Assembly: GCA_002737705.1 (NCBI GenBank)
Contig: NSIM01000017.1
Location: 1-34,625 of the forward strand
Direction of reading: 5' to 3'
Length of the DNA: 34,625 nucleotides
From: Flavobacteriales bacterium
GTDB taxonomy: Bacteria > Bacteroidota > Bacteroidia > NS11-12g > UBA955
Each line of letters begins with the position of its first letter. Position 1 is the stretch's first letter. The translations under genes were made by a program, and so were the position numbers. Below the pieces are notes generated by a model, which was given only the letters and a program-made list of their open reading frames with translations, did no database searches and was not told where the DNA came from. Of this stretch, positions 1 through 8,315 are shown in pieces.

Positions 1-225
1 CATGCGAAGCACTGCGCTACGCCACGCACCACTCTTCATGCCACACACCACGCCATACCACACACTACTTTTTATACGAAGCACCATGCCACGCCATTTA
101 CCATACACCCCGCTACGCCACACGCCACACGCCACGCTGTGCCACACGCCCCGCTTCATGCCACTTTCCACGCCACGCAACACCTTCCACGCCACCCGCC
201 CCGCCTCACCAACACCCATCACAAC
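1..225. repeat. Degenerate CCACGCCA-type low-complexity repeat
   Basis: The plus strand is built almost entirely of C, A and T with isolated G, in recurring words such as CCACGCCA, CATGCCAC, CACACGCCA and CGAAGCAC. Longer units recur imperfectly: 'GAAGCAC...GCCACGC' near 5 and again near 79, and 'CTTCATGCCAC' near 34 and 154. Translations in this region are His/Pro/Thr-rich repeats of the words themselves, so I do not regard it as coding. It lies beyond the 3' end of mnmG and continues off the left edge, so its full length is unknown. Confidence 0.6.
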
Positions 226-285
226 TTGGTTCCAAGCAAAAGAAATGATGTTGTTATAGGTACGACGTTTATTCATGATCAAGAA

Positions 286-2142
286 TCACCTTCCAAAATG
301 AACCAACAAAACCTGAATATCGACAGGGTTTACACCACTAATTCTACTCGCTTGCCCTATGGTTGAGGGTTTTATTTTGCTTAACTTTTCCCTTGCCTCT
401 AAACTAATTGATGTCAATTTGTTAAAATCTAAATTAAGGGGAATTGTTATACCTTCTAATTTGTTCAATTTCTCAGCCACAGCATTCTCTTTTTCGATAT
501 ATGACTGGTATTTTACATAGATAAGAGCCCTTTCTTTTGCTTCGTTGCGGTAGCCTATAAGTTTTGTTTTTATTTGGGGAATTTTTTCTAGGGTGTCTAA
601 TCCTATCTGTGGGCGCAACAACAACTTATGAGCGCTTTGTTTTTCGGTAATTTGAACCAAATCACCAATATTTTCTTTTAACTCCGCAGGAGATATTTTG
701 CTTTGTTTTAATATCATCAATATCTCTTGTGTTTGCTTGCTTAGGGTTTTGAGTTCATCCACCCTTTGTTTGTCTGCCAGGCCGATAGCGAAACCAATGG
801 GTGTGAGGCGCTCATCCGCATTGTCTTGTCTTAACGATATGCGGTACTCTGCACGAGAGGTAAACATTCTGTATGGTTCTTCTGTCCCCTTGTTTATAAG
901 GTCGTCTATTAATACACCTATATATGCTTGATTTCTACCCAAGATCAATGGATCTTTTTTCTGAAGTTTAAGGGCTGCGTTTATGCCCGCCATTAATCCC
1001 TGGCAAGCCGCTTCTTCATAACCTGTTGTTCCATTTATCTGACCCGCAAAATACAAGCCGCTAACCAATTTGGTCTCCAATGTATTTTTAAGTTGTGTGG
1101 GATGGAAAAAATCGTATTCTATTGCATAACCCGGTCGAAACATTTTGGCATTTTGAAATCCCGGTATCAACCTAAGAGCTCGCAATTGTATTTCATCTGG
1201 GAGTGAGGTGCTAAACCCATTTACATACACTTCGCAGGTATTCCACCCTTCAGGTTCAACAAATATTTGGTGGCGCGTTCGTTCTGCAAACCTATTTATT
1301 TTATCTTCTATACTCGGACAATAACGTGGACCCAACCCAGAAATACTCCCATTGTACATTGGACTGTCTAAAAAACCTTCACGCAATACACTATGAACTT
1401 CATTGTTGGTATATGTTATATAACAACTTTTTTGAGAAACCAGGACTTTGGTTGAAGGTAGATAACTAAATTTTGAAGCCGGGGAATCACCATGTTGTTC
1501 TTCCATTTTTGAATAGTCCAACGAGCGCCCATCTACCCTAGGGGGTGTTCCTGTTTTCATTCTCCCAACAGTAAAGCCCAATTCCAACAATTGCGCAGAA
1601 ATACCGATTGACGCATGTTCACCCATGCGACCACCACCAAAATTTTTTCTACCTATATGAATCAAGCCATTCAAAAAAGTTCCTGTTGTTAAAATAACAT
1701 TTGTAGCCATAAAGCGCAAACCCAAATCCGTAACAATACCAACAACCTCTTGATTATCAATGATTAGAGAAGATACGCCGTCTTGAAAAAAATCAATATT
1801 TTTGTTTTTTTCCAGTGTTAAACGCCATTCTTCAGCAAAGCGCCAACGATCACTTTGTGCTCTGGGGCTCCACATGGCCATACCCTTGCTTTTGTTGAGC
1901 ATTCTAAACTGTATCATTGTTTTGTCGGTTATTATCGCCGACATCCCCCCCAATGCATCAATTTCTCTAACAATTTGACCTTTTGCCACTCCACCCATCG
2001 CCGGATTACAACTCATTTTAGCGATGGTTTCCATGTTCATTGTCACCAACAAGACAGAACACCCCATTGTGGCTGCCGCATGCGCAGCTTCACATCCCGA
2101 ATGACCGGCACCAACCACTATTATATCATAGCGATCGTTCAT
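286..2142 (-). CDS. mnmG: tRNA uridine-5-carboxymethylaminomethyl modification enzyme MnmG (GidA)
   Basis: MnmG is the FAD-dependent partner of MnmE. Together they install the 5-carboxymethylaminomethyl group on wobble uridine 34 of certain tRNAs in the cytoplasm. The 618-aa product has the usual family length. The N-terminal FAD dinucleotide fold is clear ([12 protein letters not shown], residues about 9-20), followed by the family block [20 protein letters not shown] near 43-62 and the later stretch [18 protein letters not shown] near 372. The C-terminal helical region is complete to the stop. The ATG start lies 3 nt downstream of the ybeY stop, so the two genes are almost certainly cotranscribed. 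Identification rests on family motifs and is very secure. Confidence 0.97.
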   Translation of the reverse strand: MNDRYDIIVVGAGHSGCEAAHAAATMGCSVLLVTMNMETIAKMSCNPAMGGVAKGQIVREIDALGGMSAIITDKTMIQFRMLNKSKGMAMWSPRAQSDRWRFAEEWRLTLEKNKNIDFFQDGVSSLIIDNQEVVGIVTDLGLRFMATNVILTTGTFLNGLIHIGRKNFGGGRMGEHASIGISAQLLELGFTVGRMKTGTPPRVDGRSLDYSKMEEQHGDSPASKFSYLPSTKVLVSQKSCYITYTNNEVHSVLREGFLDSPMYNGSISGLGPRYCPSIEDKINRFAERTRHQIFVEPEGWNTCEVYVNGFSTSLPDEIQLRALRLIPGFQNAKMFRPGYAIEYDFFHPTQLKNTLETKLVSGLYFAGQINGTTGYEEAACQGLMAGINAALKLQKKDPLILGRNQAYIGVLIDDLINKGTEEPYRMFTSRAEYRISLRQDNADERLTPIGFAIGLADKQRVDELKTLSKQTQEILMILKQSKISPAELKENIGDLVQITEKQSAHKLLLRPQIGLDTLEKIPQIKTKLIGYRNEAKERALIYVKYQSYIEKENAVAEKLNKLEGITIPLNLDFNKLTSISLEAREKLSKIKPSTIGQASRISGVNPVDIQVLLVHFGR

Positions 2143-2145
2143 AAT

Positions 2146-2607
2146 TTATTTGGTGTAATTTTCAACGGTTGGGGCATTAATATTCCGCCACAAAGATAAG
2201 AATGCCTCTTCTTTTTCTCGCATTTCTCTGATTTGCTTCTGCGTTTTGTCTTTATATCCCAGCAGATGGAACAAACCATGTGCCATTACCCGCAACAATT
2301 CCTCATTGTATGGTGTTGATAGAACAATGCTATTTTCCTTCACCCTTTCTGTAGAAATGTATATTTCCCCATCAATCAAATTATTTGAATAAGACAAATC
2401 GAAACTAATTATATCTGTAAATGAATTATGCTTGAGGTATTTTATATTCATCTCCAACAAGGCCTGATCCGACAAAAAAACATAATGCAAACCCAACAAA
2501 TTCATCTTGTGATCCACCATAATTGTTCGAACAAGGGAACGAAAATTTTTTCTCCAAGCGGCACCAACGAAGCACGGTTTACCAGAGAATTTGATTTTTT
2601 GCGTCAT
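2146..2607 (-). CDS. ybeY: Endoribonuclease YbeY (rRNA maturation factor)
   Basis: YbeY is a single-domain metallo-endoribonuclease involved in 16S rRNA 3'-end maturation and ribosome quality control. The 153-aa product has the family signature near the C-terminus, HGLFHLLGYKD. This matches the usual HGxLHLxGYDH except that the third metal ligand is Asp instead of His; from memory this substitution is usual in Bacteroidota, so I do not read it as inactivation. The upstream stretch FTDIISFDLS, and GEIYIS just after it, also fit the family. Its ATG overlaps the stop of the upstream secreted-protein gene in an ATGA tetranucleotide (2604-2607), which suggests translational coupling. mnmG follows 3 nt after its stop. 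Confidence 0.94.
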   Translation of the reverse strand: MTQKIKFSGKPCFVGAAWRKNFRSLVRTIMVDHKMNLLGLHYVFLSDQALLEMNIKYLKHNSFTDIISFDLSYSNNLIDGEIYISTERVKENSIVLSTPYNEELLRVMAHGLFHLLGYKDKTQKQIREMREKEEAFLSLWRNINAPTVENYTK

Positions 2608-4352
2608 TCTAATAAAAGAATAGTACCCTCTTTGGAGATGTATTTATTTCTGTAGTCGGCAAACACCCTAAAAACATAGATACCTGGTATTGCCAAAGGG
2701 CTGGAAACACAATTGTCTTGATGTCCATTCCATCCAACAAGGGCGTCACCTTCAAATATTTTAGCACCCCATCGGTTATAAACCAGCAATGTAGACTCTC
2801 CAGGCCCAATGGCGGGGTTGCTAATGCGAAAAACAGGATTCGCCCCATTTGGTTTGAAGGCATTTGGAATTAACAAGGTATCTTTTTGGTTGTCGTAGCC
2901 CAAAAACAGACTTAATTCATTGGACAGTGCAAGCAATTTAGGATTCGTGATATTTCTTACGACAATCCGGAAAATCGCCGTTCCGTAATGATCATTGGGA
3001 ATGAACCACTCATTGTTTTGGGTTCTATTTAACACGTTCCACGTGGAACCCATCTTTCTTTCTATAGTGTAATCATATGTAAACGAGGTGCTTGAACAAA
3101 TCCAACCTATATAATGGTTCCATTTTAGGGTTCGGTTATTTTCTAACAGAAGGGTGTTTTGGTGAACACAAGAACTATCGTCAGCAAATCCACAATCATT
3201 TTTTCTTAGTAGGCGGTAGCTGGCAATTTCGTTTTTCGTTTTTGTTGTTTTGTCTAAATAAGCAAAGGATTTTTGTTGGGTGTATTGTGTCAAATCAAAC
3301 CAGGCAGAAAGTGTCTTTTTTTGGAGTGTAGCAACAGAGCCCACCCCACCCCACCACCACTCACCAACAACTTCTATTTCGTTCGGATTCGGCACACTGG
3401 TAGTATACAATTGTGTTGTTGCGGTATTGTTTTGTAAGTGGGTATACCTATGCTTGACCGAGTTTGAGCTCGAACTTGTAGTCTCGCCCAACTTCTTGGC
3501 ACGAACCACATAAAGCACACTTGAATTTATTGTGAATGTTGAATCAACAAAAACATAGGGCCCAGTTGTATTGTTAAGGGCAATAGGGTCGACTTTACCC
3601 AAGAGAAACCATTTGTTTTGGCTTGAATCAAAACGCCAAACCGAATAATTTTCTGTTTTCCAACCCAAATAAGCTGTCCATGTTAGGGTAGACTTTTTGC
3701 TACACCAAAAATTTGCATCTTCTTTATGTGTTAGTAGAATAGGAGAGTGGTAATTACTTATTAAACCACCATTTAAACAACTATCAAAAGCTGCAATTGC
3801 AAATTTATTTCCCCCAATCTTTGTATCAAAAGTGGAGACAGTAAAGACATTTTGTGTTGCTGTGACCTCGCTAACCAACACATTTCCCAAACCGTCATAT
3901 TTAAATAGACTGTAACCTTTTATGTCGCGTTCTTTTGGAATGGACCAACCCGCTGTCATTAGTTGGCTGTTCAAATCTACAGAGACGCTATCAGGTTCAA
4001 ATTGCCCTGGTGCTTTATCATCGATAAACACATGGTTTGAAAGCAAACTATCCTTACCATTGCAAGCAAAAAAGGTTGAAATGTAAAGCTCCCAGGTTTT
4101 TTTGTTCGGCAATGTAACTGTGACACTTGTAATGGCCAGGGTGTTATTCTCTGCCAATTTGGCCCAAGGTGAGCTTGCATCCTCTCTACCATATACACGA
4201 TGGTAGCGAAAACTCCTACAATTGTCACTGGCCGTTTCTATACTTAGGGTCAATATGGAGGTTGTGCGGTCTAAACAAGCGCGCCGTAGTTTAACCGGCT
4301 CACTTACAGCACGAAGGCAATTGATGCTTGCCCATAGTATAAGAAAACACAT
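2604..4352 (-). CDS. Secreted protein with T9SS type B (gliding-motility-like) C-terminal sorting domain
   Basis: The chosen start is the first ATG, at 4352; an upstream in-frame TTG at 4415 would add 21 residues. From this ATG the protein is about 582 aa and begins with a short hydrophobic signal-peptide-like segment (MCFLILWASINCL). The middle contains repeated beta-sandwich-like segments rich in Trp, Tyr and Cys (for example 'LTWTAYLGWKTENYSVWRF' and the similar 'LKWNHYIGWICSSTSF'), reminiscent of Fn3/Ig-like modules. The last 90 or so residues are a CHU_C/type B sorting domain: IPNAFKPNGANPVFRI, LLVYNRWGAKIFEG, then PGIYVFRVFADYRN. Family knowledge predicts export by the type IX secretion system and surface display or release. 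The binding target is unknown. It is first in an operon with ybeY and mnmG. A TATACTTTG promoter-like sequence lies at 4413-4421. Confidence 0.85.
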   Translation of the reverse strand: MCFLILWASINCLRAVSEPVKLRRACLDRTTSILTLSIETASDNCRSFRYHRVYGREDASSPWAKLAENNTLAITSVTVTLPNKKTWELYISTFFACNGKDSLLSNHVFIDDKAPGQFEPDSVSVDLNSQLMTAGWSIPKERDIKGYSLFKYDGLGNVLVSEVTATQNVFTVSTFDTKIGGNKFAIAAFDSCLNGGLISNYHSPILLTHKEDANFWCSKKSTLTWTAYLGWKTENYSVWRFDSSQNKWFLLGKVDPIALNNTTGPYVFVDSTFTINSSVLYVVRAKKLGETTSSSSNSVKHRYTHLQNNTATTQLYTTSVPNPNEIEVVGEWWWGGVGSVATLQKKTLSAWFDLTQYTQQKSFAYLDKTTKTKNEIASYRLLRKNDCGFADDSSCVHQNTLLLENNRTLKWNHYIGWICSSTSFTYDYTIERKMGSTWNVLNRTQNNEWFIPNDHYGTAIFRIVVRNITNPKLLALSNELSLFLGYDNQKDTLLIPNAFKPNGANPVFRISNPAIGPGESTLLVYNRWGAKIFEGDALVGWNGHQDNCVSSPLAIPGIYVFRVFADYRNKYISKEGTILLLE

Positions 4353-4492
4353 CGTGGAACCCCTATGGGTCGTTTTGATTTTAGTCAAGATGTGGTTTGA
4401 TGTCAACAATTTCAAAGTATATTGTGTTGTTGGTTAGTGTTTTTCATTTTTTATTTCAACGTTTGGTTTGATACCATAGGCTTTTCTCTGTT

Positions 4493-5776
4493 TTACGTGT
4501 CGCCAGCGAGTACATGTATAAACGATTCTTTGTGTAAATAATTGTTTGCCAAAGTGTTTAGGTCTTTTGGTGATATTGCCCAGATACTTGGCAATACTGT
4601 TTCAAAATAGTCCATGTCCAGATTCTCGTAGAGCAAATGCTGAACCTTACTACTCATTCCAAAGGGGCCATCAAAACCACTTCGAAATTGACCAGCATAG
4701 TATTGTTTTATTTTGTTCAGGTTTTCCAACGGAATGACGGTATCTCTTAAATCTCGGAATATCATATCAATGGTTTCAAAAGATTCTTGGGTATTTGCGC
4801 TAGTAAATTCACCAGAAATGGTCCAGGTAAAATCCCTAAAGGCGGGTTGAAAATAAGAGGAAACCCCGTAGGTTAGACCTTTTTCTTCCCGCAAGACTTG
4901 CATTAATTTACTGCCAAAATAGCCACCGAGACACATGTTTAAAAGGGTTAGTTGGTGTTTTTCCTTCTGATTTTTGGGAGAGACATGGGCCACCATTTGT
5001 AAGCTCACCTGGTTTGTATTAGACACTTTGTGCTGAACCACAGTGTTATCTCCCGGCAGGCTCAAACAATCCTGAAACTTGGGTACAGAAAACGAACCGC
5101 CAGGATAGTGAGCCATAATGGTATCGGTTTTCGCAATAATTTCTTTGTCAATATCCCCAGACAAAAAAAGCATACAATCTGAAATGGGTAAATGTTCCCT
5201 TCGATAATCAAAAAGGCAAGTACTGTCTATTTTTTGATAATCATCCGTGTTTCCATAGCGTGTGAGCGGATGATTTGGTCCGTAAAGTGTTTCCATAGAT
5301 TTACGGGATGCCCAGTATTTGGGTGTTTGCTGTTGCCTTTCAAGTGCCGCAGATTGAACAGAGATGGCCGAAACAACTCCTTGTTCAGGGTAGCAGGCCT
5401 CGGAGGCATTTTCCAATAACCAAGAAAAAACTTTTTCGTAGTGTTTTTTAACGCAACGCAATATAATTGAGGATCCCATAAAAAGGGAGTCGGTGTGGTG
5501 GCTTGCGCCCAAGCAATCAAAAAATTGTACAATCTCAACTTCTTTTCTTTTCTTGGTGCCGGCAAAAATCAAGTCGCCTGCAAGAGAAGATTGGAATGCT
5601 TGTTTTTGGTGAAAGGACCCTTTCCCCCAAAACAATTCTATCTGAATCACACCAATTGGTTTTGTATCCGAAATATAAAGTGGGTAACCCCCCAGTGTTT
5701 TTGTTACCTCAATTGCCGGCGCATTGAGAGAAACAATGTTTTTAGTGATGGGTTTTATAGATCTATAATCGGTCAT
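4493..5776 (-). CDS. M16 family peptidase-like protein, inactive partner subunit
   Basis: This is an M16B (insulinase/processing-peptidase) fold protein of 427 aa from the ATG at 5776. An in-frame start at 5815 would overlap the upstream gene by 53 nt, so I prefer 5776, which overlaps by 14 nt. The zinc motif HxxEH is absent: the matching segment reads LAGDLIFAGTKKRKEVEIVQ. The C-terminal half keeps the conserved Arg/Tyr pair (LREEKGLTYGVSSYF, near residues 287-301). In heterodimeric bacterial M16B peptidases the catalytically dead subunit supplies this pair for substrate binding. No signal peptide is obvious, so it is probably cytoplasmic. It is inferred to form a heterodimer with the product of the overlapping upstream gene, which carries the active site. 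The substrate is unknown. Confidence 0.88.
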   Translation of the reverse strand: MTDYRSIKPITKNIVSLNAPAIEVTKTLGGYPLYISDTKPIGVIQIELFWGKGSFHQKQAFQSSLAGDLIFAGTKKRKEVEIVQFFDCLGASHHTDSLFMGSSIILRCVKKHYEKVFSWLLENASEACYPEQGVVSAISVQSAALERQQQTPKYWASRKSMETLYGPNHPLTRYGNTDDYQKIDSTCLFDYRREHLPISDCMLFLSGDIDKEIIAKTDTIMAHYPGGSFSVPKFQDCLSLPGDNTVVQHKVSNTNQVSLQMVAHVSPKNQKEKHQLTLLNMCLGGYFGSKLMQVLREEKGLTYGVSSYFQPAFRDFTWTISGEFTSANTQESFETIDMIFRDLRDTVIPLENLNKIKQYYAGQFRSGFDGPFGMSSKVQHLLYENLDMDYFETVLPSIWAISPKDLNTLANNYLHKESFIHVLAGDT

Positions 5777-7019
5777 TTTTTTGGGGATGATAGTAGATAA
5801 CAGACACGCTATCATCTGTTAATGTTGCTGATGCGGCTTTTAAAATATGCGTTATATCTGTGTTCTCCAATTGAGAAACTTCTTTATTAATCCCTTCTAA
5901 ATTCCCGGCATTTTCATAATAGCACAATTTTTGAGCCAGTTGCATTGGTTGAACGGCCTCAAAAAGCAAATTGCTTAATTGCCTATTAACAACGCCTTGC
6001 AATGATTTTTTTAATTTTGAAGAGGGCAAAAACAATGATTTACAAACGTCGAGTAGGGCCTTTTCGCAGGTCAAATGTGTAACACCCTCATTCATTATAC
6101 CGTATAAAATAAACAATCCCTCACCCAAACCACGCAGATAAAAACACTCTGCAGCATTTAGGAGTTGTTTGTTTTTAACCAATTCAATTTGAAGTGGAGA
6201 AACATCGGACCCGCCCAACATATCGGCGAATAATTCTAAATAAATAGAGGTAGGGTCTAAAAAAACAGGGCCCTTCCACACCAAAAAAACCGCGGGGTTG
6301 GGACTTGGGTCTATGGATTCAAAAAAACGGCGAGAATGTATTTTTTCTTCTTGGATATAGTTGTTTTGATTTGCGGGCGCCAATTTTTTAATATCGCCAA
6401 ACCATTTTTCGCACAGCAGTTTTGTTTGTCGTAACGAAATATTTCCCACAATAGAAACAACAGCATTTTGGGGCGCATAAAATTGATTGTAAAATGCTTG
6501 CACTTCATCAAGGTTGGCGGTTTCAACATGTTCAATAGCTTCTCCAATAGTCGGCCATCTATAGGGGCTATTGGTATACACAAGTTTCCGTATATGGTGC
6601 CATAAAAAGCCAAATGGCGCATTAAAACAACGTTGTTTAAATTCCTCTACCACCACTCCCCGTTGAACAGAAAGCGATTTTTCATTCATGTTTAACGACT
6701 TCATACGATCGCTTTCAAGCCAAAATGCGGTTTCAATGTTTTCGCGGGGAATTACCAAATGGTAATTGGTGATCTCGTTCGTGGTAAAAGCGTTGTTTTG
6801 GCCACCGGCTTCTTCAACTTCTTTATCGAAACAAGGTACATTGGCACTACCAGAAAACATCAAATGTTCAAAAAGGTGGGCAAAGCCTGTTCGATTGGGC
6901 GATTCGTCCCGAGCACCCACATTGTACAATGTGTTTAAAACAATTGTTGTTCTGCTTTTATCCTCAAGATGGATGACCCGCAGACCATTTGACAATTCAA
7001 ATTTTTTGAATGAATGCAC
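5763..7019 (-). CDS. M16 family zinc metallopeptidase, catalytic subunit
   Basis: This 418-aa M16B peptidase has the inverted zinc motif HLFEH at about residues 47-51 (within GFAHLFEHLMFSGSANVP). The downstream acidic segment RGVVVEEFKQR, near 119-129, supplies the third metal-ligand Glu. The order of motifs and the length fit single-domain-pair bacterial M16 proteases that work as dimers. It is the first gene of a two-gene operon; its 3' end overlaps the inactive-partner gene by 14 nt. No export signal is visible. A TACCTTTG promoter element ends 4 nt before the ATG (7024-7031). The strong ssb terminator stands immediately upstream, so this operon is probably transcribed independently of ssb. 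Confidence 0.92.
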   Translation of the reverse strand: MHSFKKFELSNGLRVIHLEDKSRTTIVLNTLYNVGARDESPNRTGFAHLFEHLMFSGSANVPCFDKEVEEAGGQNNAFTTNEITNYHLVIPRENIETAFWLESDRMKSLNMNEKSLSVQRGVVVEEFKQRCFNAPFGFLWHHIRKLVYTNSPYRWPTIGEAIEHVETANLDEVQAFYNQFYAPQNAVVSIVGNISLRQTKLLCEKWFGDIKKLAPANQNNYIQEEKIHSRRFFESIDPSPNPAVFLVWKGPVFLDPTSIYLELFADMLGGSDVSPLQIELVKNKQLLNAAECFYLRGLGEGLFILYGIMNEGVTHLTCEKALLDVCKSLFLPSSKLKKSLQGVVNRQLSNLLFEAVQPMQLAQKLCYYENAGNLEGINKEVSQLENTDITHILKAASATLTDDSVSVIYYHPQKNDRL

Positions 7020-7023
7020 GACG

Positions 7024-7031
7024 CAAAGGTA
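7024..7031 (-). promoter_or_regulatory. TAnnTTTG promoter element for the M16 operon
   Basis: The minus strand reads TACCTTTG, an exact match to the Bacteroidota -7 consensus, with its G only 4 nt from the ATG at 7019. No -33 TTG at ideal spacing is obvious. Its placement predicts a transcript with essentially no leader. Confidence 0.5.
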
Positions 7032-7052
7032 CCGAATTCACAAACACCATAA

Positions 7053-7087
7053 AAAGAGCCTTGTCGGGATTACCAACAAGGCTCTTT
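7053..7087 (-). terminator. Rho-independent terminator of ssb
   Basis: This is a perfect 12-bp stem (AAAGAGCCTTGT / ACAAGGCTCTTT) with an 11-nt loop. On the minus strand it ends in TTTTT and starts 17 nt after the ssb stop codon. A 12-bp palindrome, CACTGTACAGTG (7088-7099), sits between the stop and the stem. Confidence 0.88.
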
Positions 7088-7104
7088 CACTGTACAGTGT
7101 TTGA

Positions 7105-7494
7105 TCATTGAATTGTCATTTTCTCTTCAGCACTGGTCTCATTAATCAAGACAGACTTTCCTTTTGACTCAAGCAGGAGAATGTTATGTAAAACAACCTC
7201 CGTCGACTCTTTTTTTAGTCCATCAGTCCCGACATAAGACCGGTGTTGAAGTCTTCCTTCAACAGCCAATTTGGAACCTTTTTTTACCATTTTTTCCATT
7301 AAGCTTGCCAAAGAACCCCATGCTACCAATCGATGCCACTGGGTGTTTTCAAAAACACTCCCAGATCCCAACTTTACTTTTTCGCTGGTTGCCAAGTTTA
7401 CCCTAGCCATCTTTTTTCCACCTTCAAACTCTCTCACCTCGGGGTCAAAACCCACATTTCCAATTAATCTTACAGAATTTAATAAATTTTTCAT
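7105..7494 (-). CDS. ssb: Single-stranded DNA-binding protein, tailless
   Basis: This 129-aa OB-fold protein binds ssDNA during replication, recombination and repair. The family pattern is present from the first residues: LNSVRLIGNVGFDPEVRE, then FENTQWHRLVAWGSLASLMEKMVKKGSKLAVEGRL with the conserved Trp residues, then EVVLHNILLLE. The OB-fold ends near residue 110. The C-terminus reads SAEEKMTIQ and lacks the acidic DDxPF-type tip that recruits partner proteins in canonical SSB, so this may be a second, specialised SSB or one with altered interactions. The gene is monocistronic: a strong terminator follows, and the divergent side is a 384-bp region without a convincing gene. Confidence 0.92.
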   Translation of the reverse strand: MKNLLNSVRLIGNVGFDPEVREFEGGKKMARVNLATSEKVKLGSGSVFENTQWHRLVAWGSLASLMEKMVKKGSKLAVEGRLQHRSYVGTDGLKKESTEVVLHNILLLESKGKSVLINETSAEEKMTIQ

Positions 7495-7878
7495 AACTCT
7501 TTTTACACGTTAAATAACCAATTAATATTTTAAAATAAACCACGTGAAACAAACACAACGCCTTGGCCTTCGGATTTGTGATGAATCAACAGAGCAAAGA
7601 TTATACGCATTCAACAAGCAATCGGCGGTTAATTGTTTTTAACCGGATATATGTGTGTAGGCCGATTATTCTGGATTCTCATCAAAGTCTTATGGCCACG
7701 CCTTTCAAAAGTCGACCCCAAAGTGGTCTCTTGTACAATGGTTTATTAAAGGGAGTAAAATCGAAACCTAAGGATGAGCATTACCAAGTCTATAATAATA
7801 GTACACAAGCAAAAAATTGAAGCAATACACATGGGGGTAATGGTATTAAAAATTGTTTAGAGAGAGAAACAACCATTT
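7495..7878. other. Intergenic stretch without a convincing gene
   Basis: These 384 bp separate divergent ssb and the small zinc-binding-protein gene. The ssb-proximal part (7510-7545) is very AT-rich and contains the palindrome CACGTG (7542-7547). A plus-strand open frame from ATG 7581 to 7820 (79 codons) shows no recognisable motif, hydrophobic segment or good upstream signal, and I do not call it a gene. I see no tRNA and no canonical terminator. Confidence 0.5.
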
Positions 7879-8262
7879 ATGGAAATAGTGTATAATGAAA
7901 TTCAGCAGTGTAAGGAGTGTGGTGATCGCTTAAGGGGAAGAGCTGATAAAAGATATTGCCATGACGCATGTAGAAGTGCATTTAACAATAGGAAAAACAA
8001 AGCGCTGTTAGACCCAATAAAATCTATTAATATGGCATTGAGTCGCAACCGAAAAATTTTAAAAGAAGTGTATGATTTGGTTGGGGATGAGAATTCTGTG
8101 AATGTAAGAAAATTAATAATCAAAGGATTTCTTTTTGATTATTATACGCATATTCAGGATGCTAGTGATGGAAAAAAGTACAAGTATTGTTATGATTTTG
8201 GCTATGTGGAAAGTAGTAACGGCGAATATCTAATAAGCAAATACCCAGTCACATACTTGTAA
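7879..8262 (+). CDS. Small CxxC...CxxxC zinc-binding protein, function unknown
   Basis: This 127-aa protein has an N-terminal treble-clef/zinc-ribbon-like motif with Cys at 11, 14, 27 and 31, embedded in CKECGDRLRGRADKRYCHDA followed by CRSAFNNRKN. The pattern C-x2-C-x(12)-C-x3-C with GRxDKRYC resembles small, mostly uncharacterised proteins I recall from Bacteroidota. The remainder (about 40-127) is a helical basic segment (ALSRNRKILKEVYDLV) followed by a Tyr-rich C-terminus. There is no signal peptide or membrane segment, so it is likely cytoplasmic and possibly binds nucleic acid through the zinc knuckle; that is inference. The sequence GAGAGAGAAAC precedes the ATG. The rluB-like gene follows on the same strand after 53 nt but has its own TACCTTTG element. 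Confidence 0.75.
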   Translation: MEIVYNEIQQCKECGDRLRGRADKRYCHDACRSAFNNRKNKALLDPIKSINMALSRNRKILKEVYDLVGDENSVNVRKLIIKGFLFDYYTHIQDASDGKKYKYCYDFGYVESSNGEYLISKYPVTYL

Positions 8263-8288
8263 ACCAAGCCATCACCCTTTAATTACAC

Positions 8289-8296
8289 TACCTTTG
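8289..8296 (+). promoter_or_regulatory. TAnnTTTG promoter element for the rluB-like gene
   Basis: TACCTTTG followed by CAG is an exact -7 consensus match, 19 nt before the ATG at 8316 and just after the stop of the upstream gene. It supports independent transcription with a leader of roughly 15 nt. Confidence 0.5.
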
Positions 8297-8315
8297 CAGA
8301 TCAAATTAACGAAAT

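Noticed and set aside
2-366. Two plus-strand open frames over the left-edge repeat (2-259 and 139-366)
   Set aside because: Their His/Pro/Thr-rich translations merely mirror the repeated CCACGCC words. The second runs into the end of mnmG. No domain, start signal or codon pattern supports them.
4353-4415. TTG start at 4415 for the type B secreted protein
   Set aside because: It would place a polar 21-residue segment before the signal peptide, and the TTG overlaps the promoter-like TATACTTTG. The ATG at 4352 gives a normal export signal.
7581-7820. Plus-strand open frame of 79 codons between ssb and the zinc-finger gene
   Set aside because: There is no motif, signal peptide, membrane segment or promoter element, and the composition is unremarkable. 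Chance is the simpler reading. Conservation in a relative would reopen it.
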